The notes: generated from the letters alone by a model not told the origin. Positions 33,738 to 42,591 are shown, numbered from the stretch's first letter. The stretch: 64,000 nt of DNA from Larkinella soli (GCF_003703975.1 NZ_QTJY01000003.1:186001-250000); one strand, 5' to 3'. Translations and numbers: made by a program.

Positions 33738-34763
33738 ATGAAATCTGCCGCCGTCGTTAATTTTGCTCCGGAGAAATATTCCGTCGAACTGCGTGAAATC
33801 GAAAAACCGTCTATCGGGGAAGAGGACGTGTTGCTGGAGGTCGCCAACGTCGGCGTCTGCGGCAGCGACCTCCACCAGTGGACCGCCGACCATAGCTGGC
33901 CGGTGAATTACCCCGTCGTGCTGGGCCACGAATTCGGCGGACACGTCGCCGAGGTCGGCAGTCGGGTGGTCGGGTGGAAGGAGGGCGACCGGGTGGTCAG
34001 CGAGACGGCGGCCGTCATCGACCCCAACAACCCCATGTCGCGCCAGGGCCGCTACAATCTCGACCCGACCCGCAAAGGCTTCGGCTACGGGGTCAACGGG
34101 GCCATGACCCGATACGTCCGCGTCCCGGCCCGCTGCCTCCACCGCGTTCCGGATCAACTGGCCTTCGAACAGGCCTGTCTGACGGAACCCTGCTGCGTGG
34201 CCTTCAATGCCGTGGTCGAAAACAGCCGTCTCAAACCCGGCGACCGCGTCATCGTGCTCGGTCCCGGCACCATCGGCATCCTCTGTGCGGCCATGGCCCG
34301 GCTCTGCGGGGCCGAAGTGGCCGTGGTGGGCCTGGAAGCCGACAAACACCGGATCGCCATTGCCGAACAGTACGGCTGCGAGGGCATCATCGGCGACGCC
34401 GGCGAGTGGGCCAGAGCCCGCGACGGCCTGGGGGCCGACTGCATCATCGATGCCGCCGGGGCCAGCATCACCCTGAAGCTCGCCATGCAGCTCGTCCGCC
34501 CGAACGGCCACATCACCAAGGTGGGTTGGGGGCCGCAGCCGCTGGGTTTCTCGCTCGACCCGCTCGTTCAGAAAAACGTCACCCTGCAGGGCAGTTTCAG
34601 TCACAACTGGCCGATCTGGGAGCGCGTCCTGGCCCTGCTCGCCAACGGGCAGCTCGACGTCAAACCCATCATCGGGGGCGTCTGGTCCCTCGACCACTGG
34701 CATGAAGCGTTCGAGAAGATGCATCGGGGCGAAGTGGTGAAAAGCGTGCTGAAGCCGGTTTGA
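33738..34763 (+). CDS. Zinc-type medium-chain alcohol/polyol dehydrogenase lacking structural-zinc cysteines
   Basis: The 341-residue MDR-family protein keeps the catalytic zinc ligands: Cys41 in VCGSDLH, His64-Glu65 in LGHEFGG and Glu150 in LTEPC. The NAD-binding motif VLGPGTIGILCAAMA is intact. The lobe that usually binds structural zinc through four cysteines (residues 90-115, SETAAVIDPNNPMSRQGRYN) contains none. This occurs in some sorbitol-dehydrogenase-like lineages and leaves catalysis plausible. It probably oxidises a sugar alcohol or sugar acid. The gene is separated from the HPS-like gene by 55 bp containing a repeat and is followed by a repeat island. Confidence 0.9.
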   Translation: MKSAAVVNFAPEKYSVELREIEKPSIGEEDVLLEVANVGVCGSDLHQWTADHSWPVNYPVVLGHEFGGHVAEVGSRVVGWKEGDRVVSETAAVIDPNNPMSRQGRYNLDPTRKGFGYGVNGAMTRYVRVPARCLHRVPDQLAFEQACLTEPCCVAFNAVVENSRLKPGDRVIVLGPGTIGILCAAMARLCGAEVAVVGLEADKHRIAIAEQYGCEGIIGDAGEWARARDGLGADCIIDAAGASITLKLAMQLVRPNGHITKVGWGPQPLGFSLDPLVQKNVTLQGSFSHNWPIWERVLALLANGQLDVKPIIGGVWSLDHWHEAFEKMHRGEVVKSVLKPV

Positions 34764-34799
34764 TTTTTTGATGGCTGAGCCGGTTTTGTTCTTCCGTCC

Positions 34800-35057
34800 G
34801 TTTTTGTCATCACGAGGAACGAAGAACCACCCCCAGCCCCCTCCCTGCTAACGAGGGGGTGGCTCCGCAGGGTTAATATCTGGCAGCGCTCTCCCCCTCC
34901 TTGACAAGGAGGGGCCGGGGGTGGTCCGGTGGTCCATGTTCCCCAGGATGACCATCCGACCTGGAAGCAAGAACCCTTCCTCAAACAACCCCCTGTAGGG
35001 GGCTTGGTGCTGCCAGCCAGGCATTGCGGAGCTAAGCCCCCTTCAGGGGGTTGGGGG
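34800..35057. repeat. Mosaic repeat island (families A, B and C)
   Basis: The 323-bp gap between the dehydrogenase and SDR genes contains no credible gene. It holds a TTTTGTCATCACGA half-site (family C), an inverted partial family B element (34826-34860), a second family B copy (CCCCCTCCTTgacAAGGAGGGG, 34891-34925) and a family A hairpin (34994-35044) with GCTGCCAG and GCGGAGCTAAGCCCCC. The block ends in the 21-bp sequence that is inverted relative to 33689-33709. The mix resembles the island at 5335-5580. Confidence 0.7.
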
Positions 35058-35086
35058 TAAAAGCTGTACAGCCAAACCTGAAAACC

Positions 35087-35863
35087 ATGCGTCTCGAACA
35101 GAAAGTCATCATCGTGACCGGAAGCTGCACCGGCATCGGGAAGGCCATCGCCAAACGGTGTGCGGAGGAGGGAGCGCGGGTGGTCGTGAACGGCCTGGAG
35201 CCGGAACTGGGCGAAGCCGTGGTGGCGGAGATCGGTCCGGACCGGGCCCGGCTGCGGATCGGAGATCTGACGGCCGAGGGCGTTCCGCAACGGCTGGTCG
35301 ATACGGCCCTGGAAGCTTTCGGGCGGCTGGATGCGGTCGTGAACAATGCCGCCCTGGTGATCCCCTCCACGATCCAGACCACAGACCTGCCGTTTTTTCG
35401 GAAAATACTGGAAGTCAATACGCTGGCCCCTTTCGCGCTGATTCAGGCGGCTTTGCCCCATCTGCGCCGGACCCGGGGCTGCGTGCTGAATATCGGCTCC
35501 GTGAATGCCTACAGCGGGGAACCCGGCCTGCTGGCCTACAGCGTCTCGAAAGGGGCGCTGACGACCCTGACCCGCAACCTCGGCGATACGCTGCTGCGGG
35601 AGGAAGGGGTCCGGGTGAATCAGATCAACCCCGGCTGGGTGCTGACCGAAAACGAGGCCCGGCGCAAACACGAACAGGGGATGCCCTCCGACTGGTACCG
35701 CGATCTCCCTCCCTCCTTTGCCCCGGCCGGCCGGATTCTGTGGCCTTCCGAGATTGCCGCGGCCGCCGTCTACTGGCTGGGCGACGAGAGCGGCCCCGTG
35801 AGCGGGCAGGTCGTCGATCTGGAGCAGTATCCTTTTTTCGGACGAAACCCACCCAAAAACTAA
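35087..35863 (+). CDS. SDR-family NAD(P)-dependent oxidoreductase
   Basis: The 258-residue classical short-chain dehydrogenase has the TGSCTGIG cofactor motif (residues 11-18), NNAA, the catalytic Ser in NIGSVNA and the Tyr151-x3-Lys155 pair in AYSVSKGAL. The C-terminal PVSGQVVDLE is also standard. Enzymes of this type next to sugar-acid genes often act as gluconate or aldonate dehydrogenases. The start at 35087 gives the family N terminus MRLEQKVIIVTG; an extension to 35051 runs into the repeat island. The isomerase gene follows after 39 bp. Confidence 0.92.
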   Translation: MRLEQKVIIVTGSCTGIGKAIAKRCAEEGARVVVNGLEPELGEAVVAEIGPDRARLRIGDLTAEGVPQRLVDTALEAFGRLDAVVNNAALVIPSTIQTTDLPFFRKILEVNTLAPFALIQAALPHLRRTRGCVLNIGSVNAYSGEPGLLAYSVSKGALTTLTRNLGDTLLREEGVRVNQINPGWVLTENEARRKHEQGMPSDWYRDLPPSFAPAGRILWPSEIAAAAVYWLGDESGPVSGQVVDLEQYPFFGRNPPKN

Positions 35864-35902
35864 CCCCAACCCCTAAACTCCCAAACCCATAAACTCCCCA
35901 CC
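35864..35902 (+). repeat. 8-nt periodic leader repeat before the sugar isomerase gene
   Basis: Between the SDR stop and the isomerase ATG the sequence runs as 8-mers CCCCTAAA, CTCCCAAA, CCCATAAA, CTCCCC. It fills the whole 39-bp gap, so it contains any ribosome binding site, yet it is purine-poor. The same array precedes the DUF1080 gene in the same orientation (6236-6272, minus strand). Confidence 0.6.
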
Positions 35903-36787
35903 ATGCCCCACTTAGCCGCTTTCCCCAAAGCTTTTATGCAGGCCCTCTGCAAGGACGGCACCATGCGCGTCTCCGAATGGATCGAACTCGCCGTCCGGCT
36001 CGACATCGACGGTCTGGAATGGTACGCCGGTTTTCTGGAAATGGCCGACGAGTCCAACTGGCCGCGCTTTCGGCGGCAGGTTGAGGACCACGGCAAGGTC
36101 ATTCCGATGATGTGCTGCTCGCCGGATTTCACCCACCCCGACGCCGGTTTCCGGGAGAAGGAAATCGCCAAACAGAAGCGATGGATCGACATGACCCATG
36201 CCCTCGGCGGTTCCTACTGCCGGGTCCTTTCCGGCCAGCGCCGGCCCGAACTGTCAATCGAAGAAGGCGTCCGACTGGCGGCCGACTGCATCGAAGCCTG
36301 CCTGCCCTACGCCCGGGAGCGCGGCATCACCCTCATCATCGAAAACCACTATAAGGACGACTTTTGGGAGTACCCGGAATTTGCCCAGAAGATGGACGTA
36401 TTCTGCCGGCTCGTGGACCGGGTCCGGGATCCGAATTTCGGGGTCAATTACGACCCCAGCAACACTTACCTCGCCGGGGAGGACCCGCTCGAACTGCTCC
36501 GCCGGGTATCGGACCGGGTGGTGACGATGCACGCCAGCGACCGCTACCTCAAAGAGGGCACCATCGAGGACCTTCGGCGGGAAGAAAGCGGCTCGGCGGG
36601 CTACGTCAAGCGGCTCAGCCACGGCGAAATCGGCAAGGGGCTGAACGATTACGACGCTATTTTCACCGAACTGAAACGGGTCGGTTTCGACGGATGGATC
36701 AGCATCGAGGACGGCGTCGACGGGATGGACCAGCTCGAGCGCAGCGTGGCCTTCCTGCGCCGGAAAATGGCCCACTACTGGCCCTGA
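35903..36787 (+). CDS. Sugar phosphate isomerase/epimerase (xylose-isomerase-like TIM barrel)
   Basis: The 294-residue AP-endonuclease-2-family barrel shows metal-site motifs LIIENHYKDD, FGVNYDPSNTYLAG, VVTMHASDRYL and WISIEDGVDGMDQL. Such enzymes isomerise or epimerise free or phosphorylated sugars, including keto-inositols. There is no signal peptide, so it acts in the cytoplasm. It is the last gene of the rightward sugar locus and converges with the permease gene, 13 bp apart. The 8-nt repeat array lies directly before its start codon. Confidence 0.88.
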   Translation: MPHLAAFPKAFMQALCKDGTMRVSEWIELAVRLDIDGLEWYAGFLEMADESNWPRFRRQVEDHGKVIPMMCCSPDFTHPDAGFREKEIAKQKRWIDMTHALGGSYCRVLSGQRRPELSIEEGVRLAADCIEACLPYARERGITLIIENHYKDDFWEYPEFAQKMDVFCRLVDRVRDPNFGVNYDPSNTYLAGEDPLELLRRVSDRVVTMHASDRYLKEGTIEDLRREESGSAGYVKRLSHGEIGKGLNDYDAIFTELKRVGFDGWISIEDGVDGMDQLERSVAFLRRKMAHYWP

Positions 36788-36800
36788 ACTGGCCAGCGGT

Positions 36801-39227
36801 TCAGCGGGTTTTGAGGCTCTCGACCGGGTTGGCGAGGGCGGCTTTCAGCGATTGCCACGAAACCGTCAGCAGGGATACCGCCAGCACGGTGAGGCCCGCC
36901 ACCCCGAACACCCACCAGGGAAACGGAATGCGGTAGGCGAAGTCGTCGAGCCAGCGGCCGGCGGCATACCAGCTGAGCGGGCCGGCCAGCAAGGTGGCCA
37001 GGATGACGAGCCGGACAAATTCCATCCCGAGCATCGCGACGATCTGAATCACGCTCGCGCCCAGGACTTTCCGGATGCCGATCTCCTTCGTGCGCTGCAC
37101 CGTCATGAACGACGCCATCCCGAACAGGCCGAGGCAGGCCAGAAACAGAGCCAGACCGGTGAAATACCGGGCCATGCGGCCTAATTGCTGCTGCTGGTCG
37201 TAAAGCCGCCGGAACGACTCATCCTGGAAGAAATATTCGATGGGATAATCCGGCATCAGGCGGTTCCAGACGGCTTCGATGGCCTGAATGCTTCGGGATA
37301 CCCGGCGGCCGTCCAGCCGGATGAACAGGTTGCGGTACGAAGCCGTCGAGTCGATGCCGAACACCATGCGGCCCAGCGGTTTCTGGAGGGATTCGAAATG
37401 AAAATCCCGCACGACCCCGATGATGCGGCCGGTTGGGCGGTTCGATGGACGGAACACGGCCCCAATCGGTTTTTTCAGGTGAAAATTGCGGACGACGGAT
37501 TCCGTCACGATATAGCTTTCCGTATAATCGGAGGCATTATCGGGGAAGAAATTGCGGCCCTGAAGCAGCGGAATTCCCATCACTTCCAGAAACTCCGGCT
37601 CGATCTGCATCGTATTGACGAAGTTTTCGGGCCGCTCGAAGGGCATCTCCTCCGTCAGATACGGCCAGCTTCCCGGCGACCCGCCGATATAGGTCGACGC
37701 GCCCCCGATTTTAAGGATTCCAGCCTGTTTGAGCAGTTCGTTACGAAGCCGGTCGAACTGCGGCCGGTCGGCATTCCGCATCCGGACCACCAGCACCTGT
37801 TCGGGCCGGAACCCCAGGTCGGCACTTTGCAGAAAGGTCAATTGCCGGTCGATGACCAGCGCCCCGCAGAACAGGGCAATGGACACCACGAACTGCACCA
37901 CTACCAGGCTTCGGCGGAGGCTCTGGCCGGTGCCGGCCGTCGCCCGGGCGCTTTTCAGGCCCTGCGTCGGCGCAAACCGGGCAATGGCCCAGGCCGGATA
38001 AGCCCCGGCCACCAGCCCCACCCCCAGCAGCAGCAGCGCATAGGCCGTCAGGGCCGGAAGCGTCAGCAGGTCGGTAAAGGCCACCGAACCGCCCACCACG
38101 GCGTTGAACGGCCCCACCAGTCCGTAAAGCAGTCCGACGGCCAGCGCACCGGCAAAACCGGTCAGCAGCAGGGATTCGGCCAGATGCTGGAGAACCAGAT
38201 TGCGGGCCGTTGCCCCCATAATCTTGCGGATACCGGCCTCGGGCAGTCGTTCGGCGGAACGGGCCGTTGCCAGATTCACGAAATTCACGATGCCGAGCAG
38301 CAGAACCAATACGGCAATGGCTCCGAACACCGTCAGCTGGGTGGCCGGCACCGCCCGGACGATGTCCCAGTTCAGAACGGTGGTATGAATGTCGGTCAGG
38401 GGCTGGAGACGGTGGTGATAGCTTTTCAGATAATCGGTATTGGGCCGGCCGCGGGTGTGGGTCATCACCAGCTGGTAGATCTGCTTTTCCAGGGCGGGAA
38501 CGGCGGTTTCGTCGGGCACCTGCACGTAGGTGAAGGCCATGGTATACATCCAGGTATTGAGCCATTCGGGGCGGCAGTGGGCGGGCCTCAGAAAGTCGAA
38601 AGCCAGGTGCGTGTTGTCCGGCACCTCCACCACCCCGGTCACGACCAGCGGGTCCCGGTTGTCGAGCATCAGGATTTTTCCGAGGGGGTTCTGCTCCCCG
38701 AAATACCGCCGGGCGGTCTGCTCACTCAACACCACCGCATTGGCCGCGCGGAGGGCCGTTTTCCGGTTACCGAGCAGAAACCGGAAGTCGAAAAAATCGA
38801 AAAAGGTTGAGTCGGCGTGCAGAATTTCCGTTTCGTAAAAACGGGAGTCGCTACTCCGCATCTCGTCTTTCCCGGAACGGAGGTTCCCCGCCCCCCGGCG
38901 CTGGATCAGGGTGGAATACGAGCCCATGCGGTTCGGGAAGAACACCCGCATCACTTTGGTCACCTGGGGCAGGTCCTGCGCAATATGAATCCCCATGGCC
39001 GAGGATGTTCCCGAATACCGGTTGCCGTTCCGGTCCTCAATGTTCGTGACCCGGTAGATCTGGTCGGCATGGTTGAAAAACCGGTCGTAGCTGAGTTCGC
39101 GCCGGATGTACAGGGCTACCAGCGTGAAGCACACCAGCCCGACGGTGAGGCCGGCCATTTCAATGCCGCTGTAGAATTTCCGTTTGAGCAGATTGCGCCA
39201 CGCCAGGCGAAAATAGGTGCGGATCAT
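36801..39227 (-). CDS. FtsX/MacB-like ABC transporter permease
   Basis: The 808-residue protein begins with the pattern common in Cytophagales permeases (RTYFRLAWRNLLKRKFYSGIEMAGLTVGL). It then has a MacB-type periplasmic domain, an FtsX core of three helices (about 290-430), a second periplasmic domain and a second FtsX core (MASFMTVQRTKEIGIRKVLGAS). No ATP-binding subunit is encoded beside it, so the ATPase must be elsewhere. It lies 113 bp downstream of the LytTR regulator and sensor kinase genes. This is typical of antimicrobial peptide or stress-sensing systems, but the role here is inference. Confidence 0.9.
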   Translation of the reverse strand: MIRTYFRLAWRNLLKRKFYSGIEMAGLTVGLVCFTLVALYIRRELSYDRFFNHADQIYRVTNIEDRNGNRYSGTSSAMGIHIAQDLPQVTKVMRVFFPNRMGSYSTLIQRRGAGNLRSGKDEMRSSDSRFYETEILHADSTFFDFFDFRFLLGNRKTALRAANAVVLSEQTARRYFGEQNPLGKILMLDNRDPLVVTGVVEVPDNTHLAFDFLRPAHCRPEWLNTWMYTMAFTYVQVPDETAVPALEKQIYQLVMTHTRGRPNTDYLKSYHHRLQPLTDIHTTVLNWDIVRAVPATQLTVFGAIAVLVLLLGIVNFVNLATARSAERLPEAGIRKIMGATARNLVLQHLAESLLLTGFAGALAVGLLYGLVGPFNAVVGGSVAFTDLLTLPALTAYALLLLGVGLVAGAYPAWAIARFAPTQGLKSARATAGTGQSLRRSLVVVQFVVSIALFCGALVIDRQLTFLQSADLGFRPEQVLVVRMRNADRPQFDRLRNELLKQAGILKIGGASTYIGGSPGSWPYLTEEMPFERPENFVNTMQIEPEFLEVMGIPLLQGRNFFPDNASDYTESYIVTESVVRNFHLKKPIGAVFRPSNRPTGRIIGVVRDFHFESLQKPLGRMVFGIDSTASYRNLFIRLDGRRVSRSIQAIEAVWNRLMPDYPIEYFFQDESFRRLYDQQQQLGRMARYFTGLALFLACLGLFGMASFMTVQRTKEIGIRKVLGASVIQIVAMLGMEFVRLVILATLLAGPLSWYAAGRWLDDFAYRIPFPWWVFGVAGLTVLAVSLLTVSWQSLKAALANPVESLKTR

Positions 39228-39340
39228 CGGGGTTTCGGAGGGGATTGAACTCCACGCTCCGAAGTTGAATACCCGACGGTGTTTCCGAAAGAGATTTGCA
39301 GGGAACCCACCCTCTTTTGCAGGGAAAGCCGGAGGGGGCC

Positions 39341-40063
39341 TCAGCGTTCCAGAACGGCTTTCAGCCGGGACAGGCCCGCCCGGCTGACGGGCAGCGAAAT
39401 GCCGTCCTGCGTCACGACGGCTTGGGCCGAAAGCGACCGGATCGCCCGCAGAGGAACCAGCACCGTGCGGTGTACGCGGACAAAGCCGGCCGGCCCGAGC
39501 TGCTCCTCCAGTTCGTTCATCGACTGCCGGAGCAGGTGTTTCCGCCCCCCGCTGAACAGGCAGGCATAATAGTCGAACGACCGGATGTAGTCGATGCGGT
39601 CGAGCGGAATCAGTTCCAGCCCCCGCCGGGTCCGGACCGGGATGGCCGACAACCCCGGCTCCGGCAGCCCGGTCAGGGCCTGCTGCCCCCGTACGTATAA
39701 CTCGGCCCGTTCGAGGGTCTGAAAAAGGTCGTCGTCGGTATACGGTTTGAGCAGATAGTCGAAGGCTTTCACCTGGTAGGCCCGGAGGGCGTGTTCCTCG
39801 TGGGCGGTCACGAAGATCACCACCGGCCGGATGGTCCGGATCACTTCATCGAGCAGTTCGAAACCGTCGAGCTGCGGCATCTGAATATCGAGGAACAACA
39901 GATCGGGGCGGTGCTGCCGGATCTGTCCAACGGCCGCATTCCCGATGGCGTACGAGCCTGCCACCTCGACGGCAGGATGGCGGGCGAGCAGCCGGCAAAG
40001 CCCCTCCCGGGCCAGCGGCTCGTCGTCAATTACGCAGGCTTTCAAGGGCTTCGGGCTGTTCAT
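39341..40063 (-). CDS. LytTR-family response regulator
   Basis: The 240-residue protein has a receiver domain with the acidic pair Asp13/Asp14 (VIDDEP), phosphoacceptor Asp59 in LFLDIQMPQLDG and lysine in DYLLKPY. A C-terminal LytTR DNA-binding domain follows (RTRRGLELIPLDRIDYIRSFDYYACLF, RVHRTVLV). The start overlaps the end of the sensor kinase gene by 38 bp, so the two form a translationally coupled two-component pair. The permease gene downstream is the natural candidate target. Confidence 0.93.
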   Translation of the reverse strand: MNSPKPLKACVIDDEPLAREGLCRLLARHPAVEVAGSYAIGNAAVGQIRQHRPDLLFLDIQMPQLDGFELLDEVIRTIRPVVIFVTAHEEHALRAYQVKAFDYLLKPYTDDDLFQTLERAELYVRGQQALTGLPEPGLSAIPVRTRRGLELIPLDRIDYIRSFDYYACLFSGGRKHLLRQSMNELEEQLGPAGFVRVHRTVLVPLRAIRSLSAQAVVTQDGISLPVSRAGLSRLKAVLER

Positions 40064-41138
40064 CGGGGACGGACGTTTGAAAGGGAAGGCGGAGCGTCAG
40101 GCGGGTCCCGGCCCCAGGAGCGCTTTCGATCCGAAAGGCGGCCTCAGGGCCGTAGATTTTTTCCAGCCGCTGGACGGTATTGTTCAGGCCGATGCCCCGG
40201 CGCACGGTTTCCGGGTCGAAGCCGCAGCCGTTATCGCTCAGGACGACCTGCACGGACTGCCCGTCGGTCCGGATGCCGACTTCCAGCCGGCAGTCGGTCA
40301 TCCGGCAGGCAAAGCCGTGCCGCAGGGCATTCTCGACCAGCGGCTGCAGAAGCAGGTCCGGAATCAGGGCGGAACGGCTCTCCGGCGAAACGGTGATTTC
40401 ATACCGGAAACGGTTCTGGAACCGCACCTGCTCGATAGCGAGATAGCGCTTCAGGTTGGTCACCTCCCGTTCGACGGACACCTGCTGGGTGGCGCTGGTT
40501 TTGAGGTATTCGCGGAGGAGATGGCCCAGCGCGGCCAGGGTGCGGGTGGCCTGCTCCGGCTCCTGCACCCGGATGAGCATACTGACGGTATTCAGCGCAT
40601 TGAACAGGAAATGCGGGTTCAGCTGCATCTTCAGGATCCGGAGTTCGGCTTCGGTAAGCTGTTTTTCCAGGAGCAGGGCCTGTTCGCGCCTGGCCCGGTA
40701 GCGGTCATGCCACTGCAGGGCGTTGACCAGCAGCAGCACCAGCCCGTACAGCACATACTGGAAAAAGAACCAGGCGCGGGAATAAACCGCCAGATGCCCC
40801 ACGAACGTATCGGCTTCGCAGCACGAAAACCAGAGCCAGCGCACCGACCCCAGCACCCCGATGTGAAAAGCCGCAAAGGCGGTGGCGACGGCGAGGTGCA
40901 GCAGCCCCCGACTCAGCCGGTTATCGGCCCGGATCGGGAAGCGGTGGTTCAACCGGAAAATCAGCAGGCTATAGACGCCCCAGAGGGCAAAGTTGGGCAG
41001 TTGGTCGACGAGGGTTCCCCAGAAGTTGCAGGTCGTGCCCTCCAGCGAGAAGAAGAGGTATTGCTGGATGCCGTAAAGCAGCCCCAGCACCAGCCAGGCG
41101 GTGAACAGCCAGCGGGAAAGAAGTTTGTCGGTCAGCAC
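40026..41138 (-). CDS. LytS/YehU-type sensor histidine kinase
   Basis: The 370-residue protein has about four to five N-terminal membrane helices (residues 10-140), a short coiled coil and the His_kinase family motif LKMQLNPHFLFNALNTVS with the phospho-accepting His176. The HATPase motifs follow: LQPLVENALRHG and LSDNGCGF. It should phosphorylate the LytTR regulator whose gene overlaps its 3' end. The signal is unknown because no extracytoplasmic sensor domain is present. Confidence 0.92.
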   Translation of the reverse strand: MLTDKLLSRWLFTAWLVLGLLYGIQQYLFFSLEGTTCNFWGTLVDQLPNFALWGVYSLLIFRLNHRFPIRADNRLSRGLLHLAVATAFAAFHIGVLGSVRWLWFSCCEADTFVGHLAVYSRAWFFFQYVLYGLVLLLVNALQWHDRYRARREQALLLEKQLTEAELRILKMQLNPHFLFNALNTVSMLIRVQEPEQATRTLAALGHLLREYLKTSATQQVSVEREVTNLKRYLAIEQVRFQNRFRYEITVSPESRSALIPDLLLQPLVENALRHGFACRMTDCRLEVGIRTDGQSVQVVLSDNGCGFDPETVRRGIGLNNTVQRLEKIYGPEAAFRIESAPGAGTRLTLRLPFQTSVPDEQPEALESLRN

Positions 41139-41261
41139 GCAGATCGGAAGTTCGGAAACCGGAATCAGTCCGGAAAGTACGTCAAACCGGGCAGGAAACC
41201 AACGGATTCTCAGCCCATTGGCTGCATGAATCCGTCGGTTCGCTGCAAACCGGATGAACGG

Positions 41262-42581
41262 TTATTCCGAAACGGCCATTTCGGCGGTCGTCCGGGGGTA
41301 AATCTCCGCCAGTTTCCGGTAGGCACCGGAGCGTTTGGCGGCCAGCGTCACCAGCAGCCCGATCAGGCCGGTCATCGTAAACAGCAGCGCCAGGCCCCGG
41401 TCGCGGCCGGTGCCGAACCAGCCGCCGATCAGGTCGACGCCCCCGCCCGTGGTCATGAAGGGAATGAAAACATACTCGGCGATGGGTCCGATGAGAAAGG
41501 CCGTCACCGGGGCCGCCACCTGCTCCACGCTCTGGGCAAACCCGAAAACCCGGCCCTGGCGTTCGGGCGAAATCACCTTCTGGATGATGGTCTGCTCGGC
41601 CGCTTCCACCGCCGGGATCAGGCACAGGTACAGGAACATCCCGACGGAGAGCAGCACGATGGAGGCCTGAATGGTGAAGAAGACGCAGATGGTCCACATG
41701 GCGATGTTGCACATAAAGAGGGTCCGCAGCGGGCTGACGCCCAGCCCCCGCCGGGCCACCACGGCTCCGCCGATGATGAAACCGAGGCTCAGGAAACCCC
41801 AGAGGACACCCCAGACCTGCACCGACACCAGCGACAGCCCGTAGGCGTCCATCAGCGCCATGAACACCCCGCCCAGAAAGTTGTTGAACGTATTGAAAAA
41901 GATCAGCCCCAGCAGGCCCGGCACCTGCCTCAACGCCCGAATCGTCCCCCGGATGTCGATGGGGCCGCTGTCGCTTTCCGCCGGCTCGGCCCGTCCGTCC
42001 GGGAGGGACAGCAGCCGCAGGTGCAGCAGCACCAGCGTGGTCAGCACCACCGCCAGAATCAGCATCCAGCCCATTCCGAGAAAACCGATGACCATGCCGC
42101 TGAACAGGGACGCCACCAGAAAAGAGACCCCGTTGGCCGTCCCGACGAGGCCGTTGGCACGGTCGCGCTCCGCTTCCGGAACCAGGATCGTCACGAGGGT
42201 GGAGAGGGCGATGCTGCGGAGATTGCCGGCGATGGCCCCGGCCAGCCCCAGGATGATGAACACCCAGAGGGCCGGGCTGGCGGGGTTTTTAAAGACCTGT
42301 TCGGGCGTGAGGAAATAGATCAGCCCGGATACGACATACAGCCCCAGCGAAATCACGCTGGAGAGGGTCATGGCCGTCTTTTTGGAGTGACGGTCGACGA
42401 TCGACCCCAGCAGAAAGCCGGAGACGGCGACGGTCCCCAGATAGACCCCCGCCATCACCGAAGTGGCTACGACCGATTTTGTTTCCAGATACACCCAGAA
42501 GGTGATGGCGAACCAGACGAAGGTGTTGGTCACCGATGCGACCAGCGTATTTCCGAGGATGGCATAAAATCGGTTGTTCAT
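41262..42581 (-). CDS. MFS transporter, probable efflux type
   Basis: The 439-residue protein has about twelve membrane segments, with NTLVASVTNTFVWFAITFWVYLETKSVVATS at the N terminus and GSIVDRHSKKTAMTLSS as the loop 2-3 motif. The arrangement resembles drug-efflux and enterobactin-exporter-like MFS proteins. The start at 42581 is preferred because longer in-frame starts run back into the DoxX gene, which ends 10 bp upstream. It is probably cotranscribed with DoxX. The substrate is unknown. Confidence 0.85.
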   Translation of the reverse strand: MNNRFYAILGNTLVASVTNTFVWFAITFWVYLETKSVVATSVMAGVYLGTVAVSGFLLGSIVDRHSKKTAMTLSSVISLGLYVVSGLIYFLTPEQVFKNPASPALWVFIILGLAGAIAGNLRSIALSTLVTILVPEAERDRANGLVGTANGVSFLVASLFSGMVIGFLGMGWMLILAVVLTTLVLLHLRLLSLPDGRAEPAESDSGPIDIRGTIRALRQVPGLLGLIFFNTFNNFLGGVFMALMDAYGLSLVSVQVWGVLWGFLSLGFIIGGAVVARRGLGVSPLRTLFMCNIAMWTICVFFTIQASIVLLSVGMFLYLCLIPAVEAAEQTIIQKVISPERQGRVFGFAQSVEQVAAPVTAFLIGPIAEYVFIPFMTTGGGVDLIGGWFGTGRDRGLALLFTMTGLIGLLVTLAAKRSGAYRKLAEIYPRTTAEMAVSE

Positions 42582-42591
42582 GGGTGTGGAG

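Noticed and set aside
34764-35086. Possible insertion sequence between the dehydrogenase and SDR genes
   Set aside because: The region is too short, has no transposase frame and no target duplication that I could see; it is a mosaic of small repeats.
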